Origin: Lanius collurio
Lineage: Eukaryota; Chordata; Aves; Passeriformes; Laniidae
Length of the DNA: 64,000 nucleotides
Assembly (NCBI GenBank): GCA_020086605.1
Contig: JACBWW010000004.1
Span: 26,426,125-26,490,124, forward strand
Direction of reading: 5' to 3'
Positions 49,901 to 61,265 of the stretch are shown in pieces. Made by a program: the position numbers and the translations under genes. A model generated the notes under the pieces. The model saw only the letters and a list, made by a program, of their open reading frames with translations, had not been told where the DNA came from and made no database searches. How positions within the stretch are numbered: the first letter of the stretch is position 1; the number at the start of each line of letters is the position of its first letter.

Positions 49901-52900
49901 AGGGAGCAATCAGAACAATCTTAATTTTACCCCTTTTCCTCAATGTTTCCATGTAGTGCAGCCAAGCAGAAAACTTTCTCTTTGACTGAACTAATACCTA
50001 ATTCAGTGAACATGATGGGAGATATTCCAGACCAAAGTTAAAAACTTTACAATGAAAAATCTTTTAAGACTTCTGCATTATGTGTGCTGAAGTTGAAAGT
50101 ATGCAAGAACAAAGTGTGGACCCTCAGAAGGACACACAACACTAGTAAAGGCATGATAATGCTGACCTGGAAAAACAGATTCTACACTTGCTCAAACCGC
50201 AAAATTCTTGCAAGATGAGTCACAAGTCATTTTAGTCAGTTTTCCTCAAGCAGTCACCCATGATACGCCTTCTTTTACAAAAAACTATTCTGGGATTCTG
50301 GGATCCAATGTATAGTTGCAAAGACAAAAATGAACTGTGATTGAACATATATGCAAATCAGTCTATGAACAATAAGATTACATGCCTATCCTAACACATA
50401 TTTTAAAGTCCAGTTTATGCTAAAACATCCTGACAAATTAAAACTTATGACAGTAGAAAAAAACTGTAATGAAACTACTTATATTCAGATAAAATCCTCA
50501 TTAATAAGCAAGTGAGGGTATTGCTCAATGACCAACAAAAATAAAATTAAATACTGAATGGACTGTACTCATTCCAGGATACATATTCTGGACAAAATTG
50601 CCCACGTAAAAGTAAAACTTGTATCGTCATGCCCAGACCCACATCTTTCTCCTACTGTTTTCTACCCTGATTTCCAGGCTACCTCTTTTGTCCTTCATCT
50701 TGCCAATGTAGTGTCTCAAGACTACATGCTACTAGGACTGCCAGTTCTAGTGTCTTTACTCCCCATTTTCTATCTAAAATTACACCTTTCACATCTCCAT
50801 ACACAAGTCCAGGTCTTGGTGTCTGCTTTGCTCTCCACTGGGTTTTCTTTCACATTGCCTAACCACGAATAAGAGGGTGGGGAGACAGACTTTCCTTTTG
50901 GAAGGATCCTTTGAAGGGTGATCCCCGCCTAACCAAGAGTAACTTGTGGCAACCATTAATCAGTGGAACTTAGTTTTGACCCAGGGTTATTTTATAACAA
51001 CTTTGGTGGCTTTGTGAAAATGGCAATTGAAAGTTTGTTCAACACCAGAAGACGTAATCAATGATCATTAGATTTGCAAAGTCAGAAATTGCTAAAACCT
51101 GGTCTTTAAACATGAGGAAAAACAGTTTAAAAATTTTAACTTACAGTTTCAGACAGATTTTCCCTATATCAGCAAAATGTTCATCCATGACAAATTTGTC
51201 CCTGTTCTAAACCCAGGAATATTAGAGCCAGAATTTTTAAAAGAAAGAACATTATGTATTTAATTCAGAAAAAATGCCTTACAACTACTAGATTTAAACC
51301 AGTATCTGGTGTAGTAAATTTCAAAGCACAGATAGTTTTGGCAAGCAAGCAAGGGGTACATGTTTCAAAATCAAAATCGTAACTTTGATACTCGGTAATT
51401 TATAACATATAATAGTGGCTTTTATAATTCCATTATGACACTTCAATAATTTCTCTTGTAAACAATTGTTTCCTATGTTACAGAGGTCTTCAATATCTGT
51501 GAAAATAAAATGTCATACTGTTCAAAGTACGTGCTCTACTTAATTCTCCTGAGTGCATAACGTATTTACTCAAGGCAAGGTGATGGGATAAATTAATTTT
51601 CACTAACTATGAAAAATGCAGCACGTTATAATGAATTTTAATAGTTTTGTTTTAGCCCTAATTAAGCAGAATGTTTTGTAATGTGTCTAAATTTGAGCAG
51701 GAACTCAGTCTTGCTGAAGTTTTAATACTGTAAATTGTCCTGCTCTATACACGTTTTAACTATGTACTGCCATGTTCATATGCTGAAACAGAGTTAAAGA
51801 GATTTTGACTGTTTTCATTATAGGGAATGTGGTCTGTGGTAACTTCTTAAATAAACAAGAGAATCTTTGGATCAACAGATGGAATTAACAGCATTCTGCA
51901 GATGACAAGAAGCTCAAACTATTCAAGTCGAACAGTGAAACTGCATCGAAAATAACAGAATGGCAATATGGCAAGTGTCCATATTGAAAAAAACCCCAAC
52001 ACAATGCAAGAACAATCTTCTGGGATATTCAAGCTACCTGATAAGAAAATAGTCACAATGTAAACATATTGTTAAAGGAAAATAAGGATGAAAAGCATGC
52101 ATTGCATCAAAAATATGAAAAATAGGAAGTTAATGGAGGAGGAGAAGGGGAAGAACTTTTTCATGTAAGTATCAGAGCAGAGCAGAAATGCTTAAAAAGT
52201 CATCAAGAATTTGATTATAGAGTATGAAATGAATATAGAAATTGTAATGTGCAACTTTTTAAAACATAATTAGTTAAGCACTGAACTGGGGAATGTCTTC
52301 ATACAACATGAAGAATCAATCCAAGCTTCCTTTCTGAATGAAGATGCAATTGTCAAGTTGTCCCAAAGAGATTAAGTGCTGCTTGCTGTAGAAAGTTATT
52401 GTTTTATTGCTCCTGTCCTTTGTTCCCTAGTCTGCTACTTTACCTACTCTAGCATTGACTATGCAAATTTTTCAGTACAGGAAGATTTTTCTTCCTGCTG
52501 GGATTTTACCATTTTAGGAAATGCAAACTTCAATGTTGCTGCCATTTTCTGGGAGCCTTAGGAGTTCTGAAATTCATATTTTAATACAATTTCTTAGGAG
52601 TTTTCAGTCTCTTTTTTTCTCATAAATTATATGCTTTTTTCAGTCTTTACATTTTTTCCTCTCTTGTACTGCAGAGAGACTGCAGTGAACAGCAAGAATT
52701 CCTTCAAGAGGACAAAGTAACCAAGAAGAAGATTCATAAAGGCACAGAGTTCACACACAGTGGTGTAACCATACATTTAGCAGCTGAAAGACTGAAACAT
52801 TTCAAGTTAGGCGAGATTAGTATCAATAATTAACCACAAGCTGGGAGACCTTCATCAGCTCACCACATGGAAATGCTGAAAAGCCTGAACAGCTCATTAG

Positions 52901-55900
52901 GAAAGACTGACTAATAAACCCTTGCTGACCTTGGCTGCTCCTTTGAGTTCCAACTCCACCAGAGAGAGAAGTATACACGATACAGATTTTCTTCTATACA
53001 TGTGTGTCAGAATACGAAAAATCCAACAGTGAACACTCAAAGCAGCCAGCCACCTTATGGATGCATTTCATCTTGTGAAAGTTAAAAACACCAATCTCAG
53101 CATCCTGAAGCAAAATTTTATTACCAAAAGTCAATATCCATATATATCCAAATGTTTTGTGTTTCATAAGTACTGTAGTATATCAAAGCTTTCAACACTA
53201 TTCATCACTGGCCTCCATATTTTAATAGTAAATTTCAGAACACAGTGACTTCTGAAAAATCATGATATCCCTACTGCATGCAAGAATTCACATATGTACA
53301 CACAAAACTGAGAGGAAAAAAAAAAAATTTCGTTTTCTCCAGGAAGGACTTAAGAGCATCCAGGTCAGATTTTTTCAATTTAATCTGCTCAAAACTATTC
53401 CAGTTTGTCATAATAGTCTACTCATTAAAAAGAATACTTAGAAAAATTAAAACATTGTAAAATATTTTGATTTGGTGTTAAAACATCCAATTTCTGATGT
53501 ATGCTCTGAAGCTGAAACAAAATTTTACTTTTACATATAAGTAAAAGACACTTTAAATTTCCAAAATAAAACTGAAATCACCTACTTCTATAAAGAGGTA
53601 TTTCTAAAAAAATAAGCATTCTGGCATACAAGACCTTTTAACACTATTTACCATTGCCTCCCACAGCTGAATTAAAAATTTCAAAACATAGCAGGGAGAA
53701 GCAGCACCTTTTGTTATACCCATGTTATAACTAAAGAGCAATGGAAGCCTTCATAAATGGAAGCACACTGATCATGAGGGAAAATAAATGGAAGGTGAAA
53801 AGACAAAGAGACAAGGAAGGACTTAAGAAGCATGAGACATGAAAAACCAGATTTGTAAAACAATGAAATGGTGATCATAGAGCTAGAGCTTCATTACTTT
53901 ATAAAAAAATTAATATTTTTATGCCTTTGAGGTCTCAGTACAAAATAAAAATAAATTATCTTTAAATTATCAGATAATTTTGACCGGTGCTATGACTTTT
54001 CCTTTCACATTCCTTTTTCTTCCACATATTTCAATGTTTTCTGGGGCACTTGGAGGCACTGGTTTTTAATCTCAATTTATGATATGAAATTGTTTTCAAA
54101 GTTAAGCAAGTTCTGTGAAAAGGAAATTACTTTCCACCCACCTCTACATTTCAGTTCTTGAGACCTTCACAAAAAAGCAAAAATGCAAACTTTACCAAGG
54201 AGGCCACAAAGGTCACTATGAACACCTCATGATACATTCTTCTCTAAATGAGGCCAGCTTGCTCTTTCCTAATGTCACAGGCAGTTTTACACCAACTGCA
54301 TTACCACTCACTACTCCTTAAGTTTCAATAATATCATTATAACTGTGTTAGATGTAACTATACAGGTATTTCTTTCTAAAATTTGCCAGGAGATACTGTA
54401 AGAGATGTAAAACCAGGAATTTATTATACAATATTTATTGAATAATTTATAGCCTAACCATAGTTTATAATTTTTTAATCAAATACCTATTAACATTCCT
54501 TACACCATATTATATTACATGCATTGTATAATATTATTATGTAATATAAAAACCTAAAGATATTATTATTCTCAGTTTGGAAATATGTAAAGGATCTAGT
54601 GAGCTGGTGGAAGCCTAACAACCTATATCAGAGAATTAACACCCATGCATAGGATACAGGGTTATAGGTGAGCTTAGGACTTTCATTCCATCTTGAAAAA
54701 GCAGTATTAAACTTCCATATAACTAAAAATGAAGGGCTATTTGGTACCTTTGTGCTAAAGGGAACAAGGAGACATCAGGGAAAACCTGAAATTTTTACTC
54801 ATTTTATCAACTTAACTTAGAGAAAACAAAAGTATGCTGCACCCTTGTGCAGCTACGTGTTGGGTTAAATATTAAGCACTGCAATCAAAATATTGCCTTA
54901 ATTCAAACTCCTTTCTTTCAGAAGTCAGGAGTCTATTTACAGTATTTTGATTTAATGTTGTTGTCATCTACTTAGTTGGTTATTAGATACTCAAGACTTG
55001 GTTCTGGTGTACAAACACTATGAAGGTGTTGACAGCCATGGGTTATCTACTGAGCATCTTCAATCTAGTTCTGTAATGTGCAAGAGAATTTCTGACCTAA
55101 AACTAAAACTGCCAGATACACAGACAGTGGGCAGGATGTAACCACCACACACACACTCAGTTTAGATGAAGTATGAAATGTGCACACGTTTTTGGGAACT
55201 TTTTCTGAAACACTCAACTGACATCTAGCGGCAGGAGCAGGGAAAGCAAAACACTTAACAGTACCGAACAGAAACTGTTTCGTATCTTAAAAATATATTA
55301 CTCGGTATTTTGTAAATATTCAGTGAAAAATTCAAGAAAACCTTTGAAAGAAACAACTGCATTACCCTTTTTAGACATTACCTTCATGTGGATGATTCAG
55401 TTGAATTACAAATATTAATTAACCCTTCAAGAGTTATGTATTATGCAAGATTGTAAGAGATGGTACAGATTCATCAGTTAATTGACTTGGTGTAATACAT
55501 GTTGTAATCTTAGTGTACATACTACATGACAAAGACTGATTTCCAGTGACATCAAAAAAAGGAACAAAGCTTCAAGTTTTGGTGGTAACATAAAGATGGC
55601 AAAATAAAATACAGTACTGTCATTTGCTCTCCCTACCCAGTGATTGTTGTGCATCTTTCAAGACTGTCACATTCACTGCAACTTCAATGTCTCACCGATT
55701 CACCAACCCCTACAAACTAGTGGTATGGGTAAAGCCCTGGTTGTACTCTGGGTAATTTATACGAAATTAACACAGTGATAACAAATATTGAAGAATAAAA
55801 AACTATTAGGAATTCCTGTTCACATACTCAAGAAAAAAAAGCAAACCTTACAAAAAGAAACAGTACGAAAGTATAGGGCACATTCTAATACATATTACTC

Positions 55901-57219
55901 ACTTACAAGCCACTATATATAGATTTCAAGGGAGAGATTCTAGGTAATGTTGCTTACTTTCATCTTCAGAAGACAATTTAATAATATTTTGAGAACTTTC
56001 CCCTACATATACCTTCCAGAACTTAACATTTTTCTAAGCCTTTTAGAAATAACAAAGACTAAGGGTCTCACTCTTAACCTTTGGCAGAGAAAGTATGATA
56101 ATCAAACCTTCTTCATAAACACCAGATATGGCATTTGGATCAGTTTGCTAAGAGCTGGTTCAGAGAAATTCCTGTCTGCAGGTTCCTTCAGGGAGTAGCA
56201 CAAAATCAGATTTAACTCAAGAATTTTCAATAGTAGGGCTATCTACCATAATATTTTTCTGTTATACTTTTAAAGAATAAAATGCAGAAAGTTATTACAT
56301 TAAATCATGCCACAATTCTACTTCCTCATTATATGTTCCCATTGACATTTTACAGTGTAAATTTCAATACTTCACATTATACAATGTGATCTGCCTAGTG
56401 ACACTGTTATTGTATCAATGTACTGGATTATCAGAATTCCTGTGCTAGTAAATCTGTTTATTTTCCATTTTATTTGCCTTAATGATGACAAAGAAAATAC
56501 TGAATGTTTTGTAATTGGTGACCTGTATACTAATGATTTAGCATATGTATCTGTATTAGGACATAATGCAGCTATGCTTAAAAATATATCATAACTGGTG
56601 AAAAAAGGAAGATGCCTTTAATTTTAACTAGTGGTGATCACCAAATTCAGTTATACTGCCATGTAAGTTTCTGCTTTTATGATAAAAACACTTTCATGTA
56701 GAACTTCACTTTACTTCGTCAAAGGAAAGTGAGTTCTAATTCTAAACTGTGTTATTTCTGATTTTGATAACTAGTCATGTTTATACTTTAAAAGAGGAGA
56801 CATCAATAAAGAGTACTCAACACTAAACCTCAGAAGGTTTCACACACACTTATTTTCCTGTTAAAATTACAGAAAACTGCTTCTACAGAAGTATGTTTCA
56901 CTGAGAAAAGAGTAAGTAGTTAAACACCAGTGCTAATGCAAAAGTACTGCACTGCTGAGTTAGCAGCAAGAATTGAAGAGAACAACAGTAAGGAAAACGA
57001 CAAAGAGGAAACAAATAAAACTGCTTTTTGACATCATTTATGAGTGCAGGTGCAGATTTTAACCGGATTGATTTTAGCTGAGTTGGCAGTCAACTGAAAA
57101 CAGCTTCTACAAAGAATCAATTAAATTCTTAACATTTGATAGAAAGTATATGTTTGCACTACTTAAATCTGTAAAATGCAGTAGTCAGGGAAAGAAAGTA
57201 AATCATGACAAAAGTATAC

Positions 57220-57281
57220 CTTTAATGTTTCAATTTCTTCTTTGTGTTCCCTCTTTAAATGCAGAATGGCAGCTTGGTACT
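57220..57281 (-). CDS. FMN1: FMN1 exon E1: coiled-coil exon
   Basis: This 62-nt exon starts with two bases of a split codon, presumably (G)AG for Glu, followed by 20 codons beginning [15 protein letters not shown]. It ends in AAG just before a GTATAC donor, so the 3' phase is 0. The acceptor reads CCTACAG on the minus strand. The peptide is almost identical to the segment of human FMN1 that precedes FH1 (remembered as [18 protein letters not shown]). It is rich in Lys/Glu with leucine-like spacing, as expected of a coiled coil that continues into E2. A second AG two bases downstream could also serve as acceptor, but it would shift the frame, so the upstream AG is chosen. The exon that should precede it must end in phase 1 and is not found inside the window. 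E1 lies 17.9 kb upstream of E2. Confidence 0.93.
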
Positions 57282-60200
57282 CTGTAGGAATAAAAAATTA
57301 CATTCCATTAGAGTCAGAACTCAATGTGCCATCCTCAGCATAGAATATTTCCTACAACACCACCGGCTCCAGAATGCAGGTGTAGGCTCTCAAGTAAATG
57401 ACCTAAAATGGTGATGGAAAAGAAAACCCGTACAGAGTAATTAGTACTTTTTTCTAAGACCACATGACCAGATTTTCCATGGTGTTTCTTAGAGAAGAGG
57501 ATAAAGCAGAGATCTTCCATGCTGAGAAGGGAAAAGATATGAAAGACTGAAATAACAAAAGGAAACTTTAGTTTTGCTTAATTTTGCAGATAAATGTGGA
57601 ACTGATAGGATATTATGACATGCACATGCATGCCCACACACCCCACCTGAATTCTAAAATAACATGCATCAAATACAGTGATTTAAATGGAACTTCAAAC
57701 ATATAATCACTACACACAGTTAAACTGGATGAAACAGCAATCACAAATACAAATGAAGACCTCAGAAAGTACCAAACAGCGAGATAAAAAGAATTCTTTG
57801 CCTTCATTCTATCAGATGAAGATTAATTGCAGATTTTAAGTATAGAATACTGTGAATGAGATACAGGATAGCTCTGCCATTTAGTGAGAATATAACAAAA
57901 TCCAAAGCTGAAAGCACCAAACTGAAATCCAGAGAAATTTAAATCAGCAGTGAAAAAATTAGGAGGCCATGCACTGATCACACAGGTTTAGTGATGGTGT
58001 GGATTAACCAAATGCACCTCTAGGACCACGAATACTATAGTTTCTCTCAACCTGTACCACGACTGCATTTGGCCAGATGAAGAAAGAGAAACCCTTTCAA
58101 TACATTGGTGTAAGGGTTTAAGAGACCTTAAGAAAGCCTTCCTTGAGACACTGGCCCAGAAGTTACAGCCCTCCTAAACAAGCGACCAGGGTTCGTTCCA
58201 TCTGCTTTCAAAAGTTTAATTCCAATTTCCTGGCTTGGCTTCTGCTTTCTCAACTAAATACTAATTTAAACAAGGATTGAAAATAGTCCAAAGAATATAA
58301 GTTTTAATGTCAATGTTCTCCAAGACTAAAGGGTTTGTATGATCCGTTCAACAGCAGAACTAACAAAATAGCATTAAAGCACCAAAGTGCCAGATCAGTA
58401 AAATATTCCAGTGCTTAAGTGCTTTTTTTAAATTTCTTTTTTCCTTTTTCTCTTCAGAGCACATGAAGGAAAGAGGAAAGAAAAAATAACTTGATCGTCA
58501 CCCTGAAATCTTCATGACATGGAAGCTTTTAATGTGAAGCTATTTTTTTCAAACACAGGTGAAGCTCTCTGTATGCAAGCAGCTGAATTGATACACAAAA
58601 TCAAGAGAAAAAGGGATCAATATTTTACCAAGTATAAAATAAAAACCTTGGTGATTCCAGCTAGTTATAGTATCTAAACTTCTCCTTGCCCTCTAACAAG
58701 TCTCTGCTTAGAGCTTTCCATCATGGGAAAATTGCCTGACTGCTCTGCTGGAATCACAACTGGTTAGGACTACAAACTTTTAGATTTTCTGCCGTTAATT
58801 CCTTTGACTGGCTGATATTCCCTCTGGAATTACAGGCTCTGCATATCCATTCACCTAAACAGGACTTAAACCAGTTGCCTCAGGTCCCCAGAAAAAGTTA
58901 TGACCCTTCTGGCACCTCAGCTGCTTAAGCACTCAGTTTGCAGGGCATGAACCTTATGAACGTCCTGACTTGAAGGTTAGCTCTTTAAGGTCACATGACA
59001 ACTGAAGCAAACAGGCTTTGAAAATGCTCCTAACAATCAGTTCTTAGTTTGGCTAACAGAAGGATACAGATCTATCTTAACAAAAGATCTACTTTCTATG
59101 CAGGATTGCCCAATGCTTAAAATTCTTTGGGATTTGGGTAAGAGAGTCATAATTCACCTATGCTGACATAGACCTACACTAGCACTAGAAGCAGATTTTT
59201 TACCATGTCTACCCATTCCCAACCCTGTGTTGCTCGTTTTTTATCTTGGCACAAATGCTTGTGCAATTAGATAACGACGGAAGAACCTCCATGAATGAAA
59301 TCTAACACAGCATAAGAAGTTTAAAATTTTTTAACAATTAAATATATGCCATTGTTGGCATGTTTTTCACTAGTTGAAAGCCCTGAAACAAGTTCTAGAG
59401 ATTGTTTTGTTTAAGCTTTGCTCTAAAGCAGAGGTAAGATAGACAGTAGCAATTCTTTTACTGTTTATTTATTCCTTAAAATATGCTTAGAAAGTACTAA
59501 GTTATAAGAATTAATAATCCTAACAAATTTCTTAAAACACTGCCACTGCCTAAAACCAAGTGCATCATAAACTGATATGCTGTAAGATTTAATAGATTGT
59601 CTACTATGATATAAACTGATATTAAACAGCATAAGCTTCTTTTGGTTCTTTCCACCATTATATTATTTTTAACTAGAACAAACTATATATTGGATAGAAG
59701 CTGACACCAAGCAAAGTACTTCAAGTCTCAAGCAAATGTTTATTTTTCTGTATAAAATACTATAATGAAAAACACATCACAATTATATTGTTTTGCATAA
59801 TATAAAGTAACTCACATCCACTCCTTTTCTGTTTTGTGAAGTGACTTTAATTTAGTATAATTCTACATGGATAGCTAGCATCTTAAGAAAATAACCTGCA
59901 TATGTCAAACTCATTAAAATGCTGAAGAATTTGACTAGAAAAAATAATAGCATTTATGTAATTCCAAAAATCAGTTCCTTAACATACCGACAACAGAATA
60001 ATGAAGTTTAAATATGCAGTGTTGTTGGGATGCTGCTTAGAGTGGTAAAAATCACAACAGCAAAGTAAACAATAATGACACGTTAACAGAAAGAACTATA
60101 CTGGGAACAAAATATAAGTCAGGCTTTATAAACTACTGAATTCTTAAATTCCATTTAATTCACAAAAAAACCTCCACATAGACTATACACGAAATCCAGA

Positions 60201-60463
60201 AATACCAACATATCACTGTGTGATAGGTTAAAAATTAACGATGCCAGAGTTTAAGGAACCTGATATGGCTCCATGTGTAGCCAGTCTGATTCTCACATGA
60301 TCACTGTAACTGATTTGGCCTTATTAGTTCAGACAAATTAACACCTGAGGGTAGCTCTCAGTGGCAGCCCGGGTATAAGGTGAACGGTAGGATCTCCCAT
60401 TTCCCATGTTGCCATACCTTAATGACCTTCAAGACTGACACAGAAAAAAAAGCTTCCAATAAC

Positions 60464-60730
60464 AAACCACAGAATGGCTGAGGTTAGAAGGGACCTCTGG
60501 AGGCCATCTGGTCTGCACCTCCACCTCTCCTGGAGCTGGTTGTCCAGGACCATGTCCAAATGGCTTTTGAATACTTCCAGGAATCTCCATCCTCCTCATC
60601 CTCTCTGGGCAATCTATGCTAGTTTCTCGGTCACCTTCACAGTGAGAAATTGTTTCCTGATGTTTAGCCAGATCTTTTTGTGTTTCAGTGTGTGCTCAAA
60701 CTGATCCTGATACCATGCAGCACCTGGCTC
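60464..60730 (-). mobile_element. CR1 LINE, 3' fragment
   Basis: AACCACAGAATGGCTGAGGT followed by TAGAAGGGACCTCTGGAGGC on the plus strand is the complement of the 3' end of a CR1 subfamily. CCACCTCTCCTGGAGCTGG and CCAGGAATCTCCATCC continue it. The 5' limit is unclear after about 60730. Confidence 0.85.
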
Positions 60731-60835
60731 CCTCATTTTTACACCCTATATTATAGTTCCAAGCTGATCCTTGCATCGACAAGGTGACTCTTTACCTAGT
60801 TTGTGCCATGTCAGAGGGGTTTCATTTTCATTTAA

Positions 60836-61265
60836 CCAAAGAATCATCAAGGTTGGAAAAGACCTCCAAGATCGAGTCCAATCTTCAACTAAGTATTTCC
60901 ATGACCATTAAACTGTATCAAGAAGTGCCACAACTACTTGTTTTTTGAATACTTCCAGGGATAGTGGGTGACCTGTTTCAATTCTTAACCACTCTTTCCT
61001 AACACTCAAACTGAACCTCCCCTGGTGCAACTTAAGCCCATTTCACCTTATCCTATCACTAGCTGATGGGAAGAAGAAACCAATCCCCTGGCCACCACCT
61101 TCTCTCAGGTAATGAGCAATAAGGTCTCTCCTGAGCCTTCTTTTCCCCAGACTGAACAAGCCCAGCTCCACTGGCTGATTCTCATAAGACTTATGTTCCA
61201 GATCCTTCATCAGCTTTGTTGCCCTGGACACGCTCTAACACCTCAATGTCATTTTTCTGAAGCTT
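60836..61265 (-). mobile_element. CR1 LINE, 3' fragment
   Basis: The 3' end signature (AGAATCATCAAGGTTGGAAA on the plus strand) is followed by ORF2 C-terminal sequence. On the minus strand 61231-61043 remains open and reads RATKLMKDLEHKSYE, LGLFSLGKRRLRRDLI and FPSASDRIR. These are standard CR1 ORF2 C-terminal blocks. The copy lies about 105 bp from the previous CR1 in the same orientation but belongs to a different 3'-end type, so it is a separate insertion. Confidence 0.92.

Larger units (their letters stand above)
39308..57219 (-). other. FMN1: FMN1 intron E1-E2
   Basis: Phase 0 intron of 17.9 kb, the longest complete one here. It has one short plus-strand CR1 end (46878-46982), CA and AT microsatellites, AT-rich stretches (41290-41600, 45480-45780), a candidate plus-strand terminal exon (52675-52918) and two motif-rich unique blocks (51580-51760, 56370-56580). 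I did not find an alternative formin exon that fits phase 0 on both sides. Confidence 0.8.
1..57281 (-). other. FMN1: FMN1 (formin-1) gene, partial; ten internal coding exons
   Basis: Gene-level entry. Ten minus-strand exons (E1-E10) join in one uninterrupted frame. Their lengths are 62, 773, 151, 88, 62, 89, 130, 147, 60 and 121 nt, with GT-AG borders and consistent phases, giving 560 full codons. The order is coiled coil (about residues 1-60 of this fragment), FH1 (about 147-248) and FH2 from about residue 255 to the left edge. The peptides agree closely with remembered vertebrate FMN1, for example [27 protein letters not shown] and NGINLVDYVV. FMN2 is excluded because its FH1 has long repeats of a [10 protein letters not shown] type, absent here. 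Formin-1 nucleates and elongates unbranched actin filaments and acts at cell junctions; loss affects limb and kidney development in mouse. The N-terminal exons and the last roughly 140 residues lie outside the window. In known genomes GREM1 lies beyond the 3' end of FMN1, which is the left side here. Confidence 0.95.

Noticed and set aside
50558..50872. 104-codon plus-strand frame
   Set aside because: No domain, promoter or splice evidence; treated as chance.
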